Below are positions 26,641-35,911 of a stretch of DNA of 64,000 nucleotides, piece after piece. Under the pieces are notes generated by a model. It searched no databases. It was not told where the DNA came from and was given only the letters and a program-made list of their open reading frames with translations. The stretch is from Anaerolineae bacterium. Its GTDB lineage: Bacteria > Chloroflexota > Anaerolineae > Aggregatilineales > Phototrophicaceae. The position numbers and the translations under genes are program-made. Position 1 is the stretch's first letter, and the number at the start of each line of letters is the position of its first letter. The DNA lies in assembly GCA_022824465.1 (NCBI GenBank), contig JAJDZV010000005.1, forward strand, positions 186,001 through 250,000, given 5' to 3'.

Positions 26641-28074
26641 TCAGGCAGACGACGCCGCGACTCCGCCGAAGGACGGCCTGCGCTCATAGAAGCGCGTGGC
26701 TTCTTGAAAGGCATAAGCCAATTGCAGCAGCTTGAACTCGGAGTGCGGGCGGCCGACAATCTGCAAACCAACTGGCAATCCCTCGCGAGTGAAGCCGCAC
26801 GGCACAGATATCGCTGGCAAGCTGGTCACAGTGATGAAGGCGCAGCTCATCATCCAATCGATGTAGGTCTGCATCGGCGCGCCATTGATTTCCTGCGGAT
26901 ACTCCCACTCTATCGGAAAAGGCGGCACTTGCGCTGTCGGCAGCAGAAGAAACTCATAAGTTTCCAGGAATTCCCGCACGCGATGATAAAGCTCGGTCTG
27001 CTTCACCTGGATGCGGCTGATTTGCGGGGCGCTCAACGACCGGCCCTTGGCGGCATTCCAGCGGATCGTCTCTTTGAAATTGTCTTCGCCAAACTCGGCA
27101 AAGTACTCGGCGAAGCTCAATTCAAAGCTCCAGGCGCGCAAGGTATGAAAGATGTCGTAGGCGTCGCTGAAGTCAGGATGCGCCTGCCCGACCTTGCAAC
27201 CGAGGTCGCCAAATACGGGCAGCTGCCGCTCGATGGTTTCCACCACGCGGCTATCGACGCACAAGCTACCCAAATCGGGGCTCCAGGCTATCTTCACGTC
27301 CTCGAAATCTCGCTCGAGTTTTTCGGCAAAGACTGTCGGCGGCTGGTGCAATGAAATCGGCGACCGACTGTCATAACCGGCGATCGCCTGCATGATGAGC
27401 GCGACATCTTGCACCGTCCGCCCCATGGGTCCTGACACACTGAGGGTCGCCCAGGCATTGGCTGCGGGATAACTCGGCACGCGTCCCGGCGAAGGGCGCA
27501 AGCCAACCACATTGCAAAAGCTTGCCGGATTGCGAAGCGACCCGCCCATATCGCCGCCATCGGCTATCGGCATCATGCCGGCAGCCAAAGCCACGGCCGA
27601 ACCGCCGCTGCTGCCGCCGCAAGTCTTTGACAAATCATACGGGTTAGCGGTCGCGCCAAACAAGCGATTGAAGGTATGCGAGCCCGCGCCAAACTCCGGC
27701 ACGTTGGTCTTGCCCAGCGTTATGCAGCCCGCCGCCTTCAGCCGCGCGATCGTCAGGTCGTCGGATTCCGGAATAAAGTCGCTGAAGACCGGCGAACCCA
27801 TGGTGGTGCGTATGCCCGCCGTCTCGAAGAGGTCTTTGTGGGCGATAGGCAGCCCATGCAGGACACCCAATTCCTCGCCGCGAACCTGCCGTTCATCCGC
27901 GGCGCGCGCTAACTCGAGCGCCTGTTCCGGCAGGTAGGTCACAATTGCGTTGAGCGCTGGATTGACGCGATCAATCTGCGCCAAATGGGCTTGCAAGACG
28001 TCGACCGCGGATACATCGCCGCGCCGGAGCATAGCCGCCAGCTCAACGGCGGTCAGCCAAATGAGCTCGTTCAC
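26641..28074 (-). CDS. Amidase-signature-family hydrolase
   Basis: It is a 477-residue amidase of the AS family. The Ser-cisSer-Lys triad is visible at canonical spacing: K80 (GLPIAHKDLF), S155 in GGSSGGSA and the nucleophile S179 in GGDMGGSLRNPA. The Gly/Ser-rich signature is intact, so the enzyme should be active on an amide or ester. The long insert characteristic of GatA is not obvious, and gatC/gatB are not adjacent, so a tRNA role is unlikely. It starts six bases after the SDR stop and lies upstream of the permease. This suggests a short catabolic operon. Confidence 0.92.
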   Translation of the reverse strand: MNELIWLTAVELAAMLRRGDVSAVDVLQAHLAQIDRVNPALNAIVTYLPEQALELARAADERQVRGEELGVLHGLPIAHKDLFETAGIRTTMGSPVFSDFIPESDDLTIARLKAAGCITLGKTNVPEFGAGSHTFNRLFGATANPYDLSKTCGGSSGGSAVALAAGMMPIADGGDMGGSLRNPASFCNVVGLRPSPGRVPSYPAANAWATLSVSGPMGRTVQDVALIMQAIAGYDSRSPISLHQPPTVFAEKLERDFEDVKIAWSPDLGSLCVDSRVVETIERQLPVFGDLGCKVGQAHPDFSDAYDIFHTLRAWSFELSFAEYFAEFGEDNFKETIRWNAAKGRSLSAPQISRIQVKQTELYHRVREFLETYEFLLLPTAQVPPFPIEWEYPQEINGAPMQTYIDWMMSCAFITVTSLPAISVPCGFTREGLPVGLQIVGRPHSEFKLLQLAYAFQEATRFYERRPSFGGVAASSA

Positions 28075-28080
28075 GATACG

Positions 28081-28833
28081 TCAGCCTCGGCCAACATAAG
28101 GCATCCCGGTTGCCATGACGGTCATGAAAAGGACATTCGCTGATAGCGGCAGATTGGCCATATAGACTACGGCTTCCGCGACATTGCGCGCATCCATTGT
28201 CGGCTCGACCGCCACTGAGCCATTCGCCTGCAAGATGCCACGTTCCATGGGCCCGGTCATTTCTGTCCGCGCGTTGCCAATATCGATTTGACCGCAAGCG
28301 ATATCGTATGCTCTGCCATCCAGAGCGGTCGATTTGGTCAAGCCCGTCATCGCGTGCTTGGTAGCGGTGTACGGCGCCGAATGCGGACGCGGGACCTGCG
28401 CCGATATCGACCCGTTGTTTATGATTCTTCCGCCTCGCGGCCGCTGGGATTTCATGAGCTTGATGGCTTCCTGCGTGCACCAGAAGGCGCCGGTCAGGTT
28501 AACCGCCACCACTTGCTGCCATTGCTGCTCGCTCAGCTCTTCCAAGGGGATGGGAGGCGCGCCCATGCCGGCGTTGTTGAAAAGCAGATCCAGCCGGCCG
28601 TAACGCTGATTCGTCGCCGCGAAGAGATGGCCGACTGCCTGCCGATCGGTGACGTCAGTGGGCACAACAAGCGCGCGCGCCGTTTGCGCATTCGCCAAAG
28701 CCGCAGTCTCTTCAAGCGCCGCCTTGCGCCGGCCGGCCAAGGCTAACGAGTAGCCATCGGCCCACAGCGCCAAGGCAACTGCGCGGCCAATGCCTGAACC
28801 CGCTCCCGTAATGACTGCGACACGCTCGTTCAT
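28081..28833 (-). CDS. Short-chain dehydrogenase/reductase (SDR)
   Basis: It is a classical SDR of about 250 residues. The nucleotide-binding motif TGAGSGIG is at residues 9-16, NNAG is around residue 86, and the catalytic Ser142, Tyr155 and Lys159 lie in the GSISAQ and YTATK segments. This points to NAD(P)-dependent oxidation or reduction of an alcohol or ketone. The ATG at 28833 fits the fold; an upstream in-frame start at 28914 would run into the divergent control region. It is the first gene of the SDR-amidase-permease group. Confidence 0.92.
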   Translation of the reverse strand: MNERVAVITGAGSGIGRAVALALWADGYSLALAGRRKAALEETAALANAQTARALVVPTDVTDRQAVGHLFAATNQRYGRLDLLFNNAGMGAPPIPLEELSEQQWQQVVAVNLTGAFWCTQEAIKLMKSQRPRGGRIINNGSISAQVPRPHSAPYTATKHAMTGLTKSTALDGRAYDIACGQIDIGNARTEMTGPMERGILQANGSVAVEPTMDARNVAEAVVYMANLPLSANVLFMTVMATGMPYVGRG

Positions 28834-28885
28834 TGCCGATCCGTTGATCCTGAGGCGCCACCAAGTGTACGACCGGCGCACGCTA

Positions 28886-28924
28886 TTGTCAAATCGTGAC
28901 AAGTAGCGGACCATGCGCTAGTAT
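28886..28924 (+). promoter_or_regulatory. Perfect inverted repeat overlapping a divergent promoter
   Basis: TTGTCA (28886-28891) and TGACAA (28897-28902) form a perfect dyad around AATCG, with flanking GCTA and TAGC extending it after a one-base bulge. On the plus strand GTGACA (28896-28901), 17 bases, and TAGTAT (28919-28924) make a reasonable promoter for the isomerase gene. The dyad covers the -35 and lies in the 128-base gap between divergent genes. That is the arrangement of an operator. Confidence 0.5.
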
Positions 28925-28961
28925 TCCGCCACATCCGCTAGTCACGAGAAAGGCTGATAGC

Positions 28962-29738
28962 GTGAAGATAGCCGCCTGCGTTTGGACATTGGGCATGCCG
29001 GAGACAGAGATGCTGCGTGCTATGCGGCAGCTGGGCTTCGATTGGATCGACATTCAGCCTGGTCACTTGCGGACGCTGGAAAGCCGACTCTTGGCGCAGG
29101 AACTGGGCATTCGGGTTTCTTGCGTTGGCGGCTCATTCGGCATGCCGGCCGGTTGCTCCCTGGACAGCGCTGACAGCGTCGCGCGACAGACTGCCGTGGA
29201 GCACACGGCAAGGGCGCTACAGCATGCGGCTGCAGTAGGCGCCGGCATCGTCTACGTTGTGCCGGGCAATGACCCAAGCGCGCGGGCGCTGGAGCGCTAT
29301 GCTAAGTCGCTTACGCGCCTGGCCGATGCCGCCAGCGAGACGGCGGTCAAACTTGCCATAGAGCACTTTCCCGGCACGGCGCTGCCGACCGCGGCCGATA
29401 CCCTGGAGTTTATCTACGGTACGGCGCATAGGAATCTGTACTTGCTGATTGATACGGGCCATCTTCAGATATCCTGCGAAGAACCGGAACAGACGATAAT
29501 CAATGCTGGCGAGCGCCTGGCTTATGTCCACTTCGACGACAACGACGGCATAAGCGACTTGCATTGGTCGCTGCTTGATGGCGTGATGACGGAAGAATCG
29601 CTGGCGGCCGCCATCGCTGCACTCGACTGCATCGGGTACCAGGGAGCGCTCAGTCTTGAGCTGAATCCCAATTTGCCTAAGGTCGAGCGAGCCCTGCAAA
29701 GTAGCCGCGATGTTTTGATGCGCGCGAGTCTTCTGTGA
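28962..29738 (+). CDS. Sugar phosphate isomerase/epimerase family protein (TIM barrel)
   Basis: The protein has about 258 residues with the xylose-isomerase-like TIM-barrel (AP endonuclease family 2) fold. Metal-ligand positions are suggested by AIEHFPGT (Glu), LIDTGHLQIS (Asp/His), YVHFDDNDG (His/Asp) and LSLELNP (Glu). Such enzymes isomerise or epimerise sugars and cyclitols, or act as dehydratases. The start GTG at 28962 is chosen because AAAGG lies upstream and the conserved beta-1 strand IAACVWTLG follows. An ATG at 28896 would place the operator within the gene. It is divergent from the SDR-amidase operon. Confidence 0.85.
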   Translation: MKIAACVWTLGMPETEMLRAMRQLGFDWIDIQPGHLRTLESRLLAQELGIRVSCVGGSFGMPAGCSLDSADSVARQTAVEHTARALQHAAAVGAGIVYVVPGNDPSARALERYAKSLTRLADAASETAVKLAIEHFPGTALPTAADTLEFIYGTAHRNLYLLIDTGHLQISCEEPEQTIINAGERLAYVHFDDNDGISDLHWSLLDGVMTEESLAAAIAALDCIGYQGALSLELNPNLPKVERALQSSRDVLMRASLL

Positions 29739-29835
29739 AAGACTGTATCCGCCGACCAGCGTCGGCAGTGGAAGAAACGACACGATTGAAGTTTTCCCAG
29801 CTCTCTTTCACGAGGAGTAAGTTTCGGGCATTTTC

Positions 29836-29864
29836 TTGACATGTTTCAGCAAATCAGATAAAGT
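29836..29864 (+). promoter_or_regulatory. Promoter of the LacI-type regulator gene
   Basis: TTGACA (29836-29841) and TAAAGT (29859-29864) are separated by 17 bases. It ends about 35 bases before the regulator ATG at 29899. Confidence 0.65.
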
Positions 29865-29898
29865 TGTTTCCGACATTTGCTTGTTGCGCGTACAGATT

Positions 29899-30939
29899 AT
29901 GGGCGACTCGATACAGCGACAGAAGGCACAGACGACGATTCGCGATATCGCGCGCGAGGCTGATGTGTCTATATCTACTGTTTCCCGCGTCTTGAACGAC
30001 CATCCTCACGTCGATTCTCATACGCGCCAGGCGGTGTGGAAGACAGCGAACGAGCTTGACTATCCATTTTCGCGGCTGCGGGGGCAGATCTCGAAGCAGG
30101 GGCGCACGATGGCCTTCCTGTCGTCGTCGTTGGAGCATCATGCCCAGGTTTTGCCGGCACTGTCTGGCGGAATCGAGCAGCTAATCGTCCGCGGCGCGCA
30201 GTCGGTCTTTGAAGAGCGGCGCGTCTCAACGCATATTTACAAGGCGTTCGCCGATGTTGAGCAGATGGCCGATGTGATCGAGGCGAATCATATCAGTGGG
30301 GTGATCTTTCTCGGCGGCGTCTTCAATTATGCGCTACTGCGCAAATTACAAGCGCAGTCCGTCCCGTTTGTCACTGCCGGCGGGCATGCCCATCCTCTTG
30401 ACAGCAATGCCGTCATGGCGAATTATGTACAGGGTATGGTTTATGCGATTGGCCATCTTAAAGCGCGGGGGCGGCGGCATATTTGTCTGGTGAACGGACC
30501 GGAAACAACTAATACAAGCCGGGAGAAATACTGGGGTTATCGTCTTGCGCTTGGCTTGAACGATTTGCGGTATAAAAGCTATATGACGACGCGCGGAACT
30601 GATTTCAATGTCGAGAGCGGGTTCGTCGCCGCTGCGGAATTGCTTGGTCTGCGCAAGCCGGTGGACGCCATCGTATTTGCCGACGACGGCATGGCTGTGG
30701 GTGGTCTAAAAGCAATTCGCGAGTCAGGGCGCAAAGCGCCAGACGACATCGCGGTCATTGGATTTCACAATTATGATTACGCGCGCTTTGCCGACCCGGC
30801 GCTGACGACAATCGGTTTTGATATGCAGATGATGGGGCGGCTGGCGGCGCTTCGCCTGTGCAACTTGATGGATGGCGCCAAGGATGACCCGCATGTGATG
30901 ACTGTCTCGACCAAATTAATCGTCAGGGACTCAACATGA
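29899..30939 (+). CDS. LacI-family transcriptional regulator
   Basis: The N-terminal helix-turn-helix TIRDIAREADVSISTVSRVLND with hinge helix VDSHTRQAVWKTANELDY is typical of LacI/GalR DNA-binding domains. The C-terminal three quarters is the periplasmic-binding-protein-like effector domain. The total is about 346 residues, normal for the family. The ATG at 29899 is chosen over the upstream frame at 29836 because the latter would begin inside the -35 box. It lies directly upstream of, and on the same strand as, a sugar ABC transporter. The transporter is therefore its probable target and a sugar its probable effector. Confidence 0.93.
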   Translation: MGDSIQRQKAQTTIRDIAREADVSISTVSRVLNDHPHVDSHTRQAVWKTANELDYPFSRLRGQISKQGRTMAFLSSSLEHHAQVLPALSGGIEQLIVRGAQSVFEERRVSTHIYKAFADVEQMADVIEANHISGVIFLGGVFNYALLRKLQAQSVPFVTAGGHAHPLDSNAVMANYVQGMVYAIGHLKARGRRHICLVNGPETTNTSREKYWGYRLALGLNDLRYKSYMTTRGTDFNVESGFVAAAELLGLRKPVDAIVFADDGMAVGGLKAIRESGRKAPDDIAVIGFHNYDYARFADPALTTIGFDMQMMGRLAALRLCNLMDGAKDDPHVMTVSTKLIVRDST

Positions 30940-30988
30940 ACACAACACGTCGCATAAACGTAGCAAAGGAGAAATTGGTGTAGCCGAG

Positions 30989-31024
30989 TGTACAATGGTC
31001 GGTCCCACCAGCCAGACCGTACAA
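30989..31024 (+). repeat. Imperfect stem-loop upstream of sugar-binding protein gene
   Basis: TGTAC-(AAT)-GGTC on the left pairs with GACC-GTACA on the right, with a three-base bulge and a small inner hairpin GGT-CCC-ACC. It lies in the 152-base gap between the LacI gene and the binding-protein gene. It could be leader RNA or an operator. I could not identify a convincing sigma-70 promoter in this gap. Confidence 0.3.
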
Positions 31025-31091
31025 GGCATCTTTGAGTCAGTGTTAAATTCTCTTGACCGCGAGTATCGATCTACAGTGAAAGGACAGTTCA

Positions 31092-32420
31092 ATGTATAGG
31101 AGATCAACGTTCTTGCTGCTGGCATTGTGCATGATTCTGGCGATGCTGCCGCTTTCAATGACCGTTTCGGCGCAAAACCCGGACTGCGAAGGCGATGTCA
31201 CCCTGACCTACTGGCATCACTGGGGCGGCAATCGCATTCCCTTGCAGGAGCACCAAGTCGCCGCTTTTGAAGATGCCCACCCGGGCATCTGCGTCGACAA
31301 CATCTTCTTGCCCTGGGACAACCGCCTGCAGAATCTGCTGGCCGCCATCGCCGCCGGCAACCCGCCCGATGTGACGATGTTTGGCCGGCACGACCTGCCC
31401 TTCTTCGCCGCCACCGAGTCCATCATCCCGCTTGATGATTACATGGCGGCTGATGGCGTCGATCCCGCGATCTTCCATCCGTCAGAATTTGCCGGTACGC
31501 AATTCAACGGCAAGACCTGGCTGCTGCCCCTGCCGGGCGGCGGCGCTTTCAGCATCGCCTGGTACAACACCGATCACTTCGCCGAGGCTGGCATCGAGAA
31601 ATTCCCTGAGACCTGGGATGAGATGCTGGAAGTCGCTGAGACTTTGCGTATTGGCGATGGCAGCTTCCTCGAGCGCGTCGGTGTGAACACCCAGTCGACC
31701 AGTGGTCCCGGCGCCTTCCTGACCTGGCTGAACGCCAACGGTCAAGACTGGATCAGCGCTGACCTGCGCACGATCACCATCAACAACGAAGCCGGCGTTC
31801 AGGCACTGGGATTCATGCAAGATATGGCTGAGATCAACTACGGCATCGAGGAGCTGAACGCCTTCTGGGAAATGGCGGGCGAGTTCGATCAGGGTCCGCT
31901 GATCCAGGGTCTGGTCTCCATCGAGATCAACGGCTCATGGACGCTGTTCCAGGTCGAAGACCATGCCGAGTCGCTGAACTACGATGTCGCGCCGATTCCC
32001 TACGGTCCCATGGGCAACCCGGGACGGCGCGGCGGCGCGCATGGTGGCTGGGGTTACATGATCCCGAAGAATGCCGCGCATCCGGATGAAGCCTGGAAGC
32101 TGGTCAAGTGGCTGACCACCGAGGTCGAAGGGGATGGCGCATGCTGGTTCATCCAGCAGCAGCAACGGCCATCGCCCTTGGTCGAATGCAATGGCTACGA
32201 GAAGGACGGCGTCGTGCATCCACGGGCGGAAGCCCTGCTAGGCGTGGCTGCGTTGGATAATCTCGTCACCGTCTCGCCAGTACAGCCGGAAGCCAACCAG
32301 ATCATCAACCGCATGGTCGAAGATGTGCTCTTCGGCGACAGCAGCATTGAAGACGCGCTCGCCAGCGCTGAAGGCGAGATTCAAGAACTGCTTGACGCCT
32401 TCTGGGAAGAATACGGCTAA
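31092..32420 (+). CDS. Carbohydrate ABC transporter substrate-binding protein (CUT1)
   Basis: This is an exported solute-binding protein of 442 residues. A Sec signal peptide (MYRRSTFLLLALCMILAMLPLSMTVSA) ends in an Ala-x-Ala-type site with no lipobox cysteine. The mature part starts with VTLTYWHHWGG and contains the family pattern FEDAHPGI, AAIAAGNPPDVTMF and the C-terminal GGWGYMIPKNAAHPDEAWKLVKWL, all typical of MalE/UgpB-like proteins. GAAAGGACAG precedes the ATG. Two permeases follow after a hairpin. The sugar is unknown. Confidence 0.93.
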   Translation: MYRRSTFLLLALCMILAMLPLSMTVSAQNPDCEGDVTLTYWHHWGGNRIPLQEHQVAAFEDAHPGICVDNIFLPWDNRLQNLLAAIAAGNPPDVTMFGRHDLPFFAATESIIPLDDYMAADGVDPAIFHPSEFAGTQFNGKTWLLPLPGGGAFSIAWYNTDHFAEAGIEKFPETWDEMLEVAETLRIGDGSFLERVGVNTQSTSGPGAFLTWLNANGQDWISADLRTITINNEAGVQALGFMQDMAEINYGIEELNAFWEMAGEFDQGPLIQGLVSIEINGSWTLFQVEDHAESLNYDVAPIPYGPMGNPGRRGGAHGGWGYMIPKNAAHPDEAWKLVKWLTTEVEGDGACWFIQQQQRPSPLVECNGYEKDGVVHPRAEALLGVAALDNLVTVSPVQPEANQIINRMVEDVLFGDSSIEDALASAEGEIQELLDAFWEEYG

Positions 32421-32433
32421 AGCGACATAGTTC

Positions 32434-32465
32434 AGAAGTGGGGCATCTTCGGGCGCCCCGCTTCT
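32434..32465 (+). repeat. GC-rich intercistronic hairpin after the binding-protein gene
   Basis: AGAAGTGGGGC pairs with GCCCCGCTTCT over 11 positions (one G-T), with a ten-base loop. No T-run follows, so it is probably not a full terminator. It sits between the binding-protein stop and the first permease. Confidence 0.65.
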
Positions 32466-32499
32466 CGCTACACAGAACTGACGGTTTCGGAGATAGCAC

Positions 32500-33471
32500 A
32501 TGGCCACAGCATTCGGCTCGCAATTCAGCGCCCTGCGCGGCCGGCGGCGGGAACGCTGGCGCGACCTATCGCCAATGCGCAAGCGTGAAGCCAAGATGGG
32601 CTTGCTTTTCATCACCCCTTGGATCATCGGCGTTTTGCTGTTTTCGCTCTTCCCCTTTGTAGCGTCCTTCCTGCTTAGCTTCACCAAATACAATATCGTG
32701 GCCCCCCCAAAATGGGTGGGCATGGAACATTACGTTCATATCTTCACCGATGACCCGCTTTTCTTGAAATCATTGAGAAATACCGGCGTATATGTTGGCG
32801 GCTCGGTCGCCATTCGCATCGTGCTCGGCTTTGCGCTGGCGCTTCTCCTCAACACCAAAGTGCGATTTCTCGGGCTTTGGCGCACTTTATTCTATTTGCC
32901 GTCGGTCGTGCCTATCGTGGCGCTATCGGTCATTTGGCTCTATGTGCTAAACGCGCGCGCCGGCTTGCTTAACTCGTTCCTATACGCAATTGGATTGCCG
33001 CGTTTTCGCTGGTTTGCCGACCCCGACATCGCGATGATCGGTTACTTGATCATGAGCACCACCTGGGTGGGCGTGACTATGGTCATTTTTCTCGCCGGTT
33101 TGCAGGGCATACCGGAAGAATACTATGATGCGGCGAAAATTGATGGCGCCAATGTTTTCCAGCGTCTGCTGCGTGTGACCATCCCGTTGATGACGCCAAC
33201 CATTTATCTGAACATCCTCATCAATATCATTAACGCGTTTCAGGTCTTCACCCAAGTCTTCATCATGACGGATGGGCAAGGCGGGCCCCGTGACGCGACG
33301 CGAGTTTACGTCCTGCATCTATTTGATCATGCCTTCCAATACCTGCCGCCGCAGATGGGCTATTCATCGGCGCTGGCCTGGATTCTCTTCATGATCATTT
33401 TTGTTTTCACTGCCGTAATCGTAACAACATCGCAGCGCTGGGTCTTTTATCAGGGCGGGGAGACGGATTGA
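32500..33471 (+). CDS. Sugar ABC transporter permease (MalF/UgpA type)
   Basis: The 323 residues form six helices after a basic cytoplasmic N-terminus of about 40 residues. The EAA loop that docks the ATPase is EYYDAAKIDGANVFQRLLRVTIPLM. GGAG lies eight bases upstream of the ATG. It pairs with the next gene to form the CUT1 channel for the upstream binding protein. The stop overlaps the next start (TGATG), showing translational coupling. No ATPase gene is nearby. Confidence 0.93.
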   Translation: MATAFGSQFSALRGRRRERWRDLSPMRKREAKMGLLFITPWIIGVLLFSLFPFVASFLLSFTKYNIVAPPKWVGMEHYVHIFTDDPLFLKSLRNTGVYVGGSVAIRIVLGFALALLLNTKVRFLGLWRTLFYLPSVVPIVALSVIWLYVLNARAGLLNSFLYAIGLPRFRWFADPDIAMIGYLIMSTTWVGVTMVIFLAGLQGIPEEYYDAAKIDGANVFQRLLRVTIPLMTPTIYLNILINIINAFQVFTQVFIMTDGQGGPRDATRVYVLHLFDHAFQYLPPQMGYSSALAWILFMIIFVFTAVIVTTSQRWVFYQGGETD

Positions 33472-34355
33472 TGACAGCAACGACTGCTTCTCAAGACTTC
33501 CTGCATCGCGACACGGTACACCGTCTGACGCGAACTATCGGGCGCGTCTTGCTGTATCTTCTGCTCATCGTGATGAGCCTCTGGTTCCTGGCGCCGCTGT
33601 TCTGGATGTTCATGTCGTCATTGATGCCGCTGGATCAAGTCGGCGTCTTCCCTGTCCAGTGGATACCCCGCGTTTGGATGCCGGAAAACTACACCCTGGC
33701 CTTGGAATTCTGGAACTTCGGCATCACTTTCCGCAACACCATGTTCATCGCGATCGTCTCATTAGTCGGCGATATTGGTTCTTGCACACTCGTGGCTTAT
33801 GGCTTCGCACGCTTCCGCTTTCCATTTCGCGACACCCTGTTCTTGATCCTGCTGGCGACGCTGATGCTGCCCTTCGCCGTGCGCTTGATTCCCGTCTACG
33901 CCGCTTATGACGCCATCGGCTGGATCGATACCTTTTATCCCTTGATCGTGCCGAATTTCTTTGGCAACGCCTTTTACATTTTCATCTGCCGGCAATTTTT
34001 CCTCGGCATCCCGCAAGACTTGCTTGACGCGGCCAAGATCGACGGAGCCAGCGAGGTGCGAATTTTCACGCAAGTAATGATTCCGCTCGCCAAGCCTGCG
34101 ATTGTCGTCATCGCCATCTTGAGTTTCCAGAACAGTTGGAACGACTTCCTGGGTCCATTGATCTACCTGAAAGATCCTGACCTGCACACGCTTGCTATCG
34201 GACTTTACAAGTTCACCTCGCTGCCCGGGCAAGGCGGGATCTACAATCAGCAGATGGCTGCCTCAACTATGATGGTGCTGCCGGTCTTGATTGTCTTCTT
34301 CCTGTTTCAAAAGCAATTCATCCAGGGCGCGAATATCTCCGGATTGAAGGGCTGA
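33471..34355 (+). CDS. Sugar ABC transporter permease (MalG/UgpE type)
   Basis: The 294 residues have six predicted helices and the EAA loop DLLDAAKIDGASEVRIFTQVMIPLAKPA. The ATG at 33471 shares its A with the stop codon of the preceding permease; a TTG one codon earlier is also open. The C-terminal FLFQKQFIQGANISGLKG is the usual MalG-type ending. It completes the first CUT1 transporter. An imperfect stem-loop without a T-run follows at about 34370-34405. Confidence 0.93.
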   Translation: MTATTASQDFLHRDTVHRLTRTIGRVLLYLLLIVMSLWFLAPLFWMFMSSLMPLDQVGVFPVQWIPRVWMPENYTLALEFWNFGITFRNTMFIAIVSLVGDIGSCTLVAYGFARFRFPFRDTLFLILLATLMLPFAVRLIPVYAAYDAIGWIDTFYPLIVPNFFGNAFYIFICRQFFLGIPQDLLDAAKIDGASEVRIFTQVMIPLAKPAIVVIAILSFQNSWNDFLGPLIYLKDPDLHTLAIGLYKFTSLPGQGGIYNQQMAASTMMVLPVLIVFFLFQKQFIQGANISGLKG

Positions 34356-34494
34356 TACGCCAGACATGGATTCCGCTTCCGTTATCCTCTCCGTGAAGAC
34401 GGATCCGCTCGGCGCGCCTTGGCATGACCGCGTAATTCCTGAGAAGCCTCTCCAGCCGTAACTACGCATACACAATAAGAGAAAGCGCAATGCG

Positions 34495-35880
34495 ATGGCA
34501 TCAAATCAGTATATGAACGCAAGTGGCGTATTTCCCCATCTCGCTTTGACTGCCGAACTAGGACCGCCGCGCACCGAATGCGGCGTTGGCGCGATGATGG
34601 CTTGGGCCGGCAAGCTTTGGCTAGTCACCTATGTGTCGCATTTGTCAGCCAGCGGCGTGGGCACGGGACTCTATAGCATCGACGAGCAACTGGAGATGAC
34701 CAAGCATCCGGACAGCTATGTGGGCACGTACACCAACCGGATGATCCATTGGGAATCTAATCAGTTGTTCATTGGTCCGCACGTCATCGACGCCCAGGGC
34801 AAGGTTCGCACTGTGGAAGACTTGCTGGAAGTGCGGATTTGCGCGACTATGCGCCACCTGCGCGACCAGGACAACATGGTCTACATGCTGGGCATGGAGG
34901 GAGAGTTCTACGAGCTGAACGTTCACACGCTCGAGACGACGTGGCTGGCGGATCTTACAGTGGAGCTAGGCGTTCCTGATCATCAATACGCGCATTTCAA
35001 AGCGGCTTACAGCAACTTCGGTCGGGTCGTTGTCGCCAATAATAGTTACGACGAGCGGGATTTCACCGGCGCGGAAGCTGCGGGTCGATTGGCGGAATGG
35101 GACGGCGAGCGCTGGACCATCATCGAGCGCAACCCATTCATTGAGGTCAACGGTCGCGGCGACTTCGCAGGCACAATCTTTGCCATGGGCTGGGACAAGC
35201 GCTCCGCGATCCTGCAAGTCTTCACCGAAGCGGACGGACAATGGAAGCGCTATCGCCTGCCCAAAGCCAGCCACTGTTTCGATCACATGTGGCAGACCGA
35301 ATGGCCCCGCATCCGCGAAGTCGACCACGAGCGCTTCCTCATGGATTGCCACGGCATGTTCTACGAATTGTCCCCCTGGGCTTACGAGAACCGTGTTTGG
35401 GGCATCCGACCGATTTCGACGCATCTTTGGGTGCACGGCGATTTCTGCACCTTTCGCGGCATGTTGGTGCTCGGCTCGGACAACGCGAGCCCTCACGGCG
35501 GCGCCAATCACTTGGCCGGCGAGCCGCAGTCCGGCTTGTATTTCGGTAAAACGGACGATCTGTGGCAATTTGGCAAGCCGAGTGGCTGGGGCGGTGTCTG
35601 GTGGGAGGATTGCGTCACGGCGGACGAGACATCCGAACCCTACCTGATGACAGGCTTCGACAAGAAAGTTCTGCACCTGAGCAATGATGGCGACGAGGTT
35701 ATCACCGTCCGCATCGAGGTTGATTTCCTGGGCAACGGCACGTGGAAGCGTTACGATGCCTTTGCCATTGTGCCCGGCGGTTACCGGCATCACGAATTCC
35801 CTAGCGGTTTCAGCGCGCATTGGGCAAGAATTGTCGCTGAGGAGGCAGGTGTCGCCACCGCCTACTTCACTTATACTTAG
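34495..35880 (+). CDS. Unrecognised 461-residue protein, possibly beta-propeller
   Basis: I do not recognise this protein. It has no signal peptide or membrane helix and is rich in Trp, Tyr, His and Gly. Several segments share the rhythm of beta-propeller blades: hydrophobic strand, turn, then Gly-x-Leu/Tyr-x-Ile/Leu (GTGLYSID, GEFYELNVHTLETTWLAD, GRLAEWDGERWTII, SGLYFGKTDDLWQFG). A His/Asp-rich stretch (FDHMWQTEWPRIREVDHERFLMDCHGMFYEL) could bind metal or ligand. It lies between the CUT1 permeases and a PhyH oxygenase on the same strand, so it probably acts on, or senses, the imported compound. It could be a cytoplasmic lyase, lactonase or scaffold. Confidence 0.7.
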   Translation: MASNQYMNASGVFPHLALTAELGPPRTECGVGAMMAWAGKLWLVTYVSHLSASGVGTGLYSIDEQLEMTKHPDSYVGTYTNRMIHWESNQLFIGPHVIDAQGKVRTVEDLLEVRICATMRHLRDQDNMVYMLGMEGEFYELNVHTLETTWLADLTVELGVPDHQYAHFKAAYSNFGRVVVANNSYDERDFTGAEAAGRLAEWDGERWTIIERNPFIEVNGRGDFAGTIFAMGWDKRSAILQVFTEADGQWKRYRLPKASHCFDHMWQTEWPRIREVDHERFLMDCHGMFYELSPWAYENRVWGIRPISTHLWVHGDFCTFRGMLVLGSDNASPHGGANHLAGEPQSGLYFGKTDDLWQFGKPSGWGGVWWEDCVTADETSEPYLMTGFDKKVLHLSNDGDEVITVRIEVDFLGNGTWKRYDAFAIVPGGYRHHEFPSGFSAHWARIVAEEAGVATAYFTYT

Positions 35881-35911
35881 ACGATAAGCGAATGATTGTA
35901 GGAGTCGAAAC

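Noticed and set aside
26641..28074. Amidase as GatA of the tRNA amidotransferase
   Set aside because: No gatB or gatC adjacent, and the context is an SDR and a permease, which suits a catabolic amidase.
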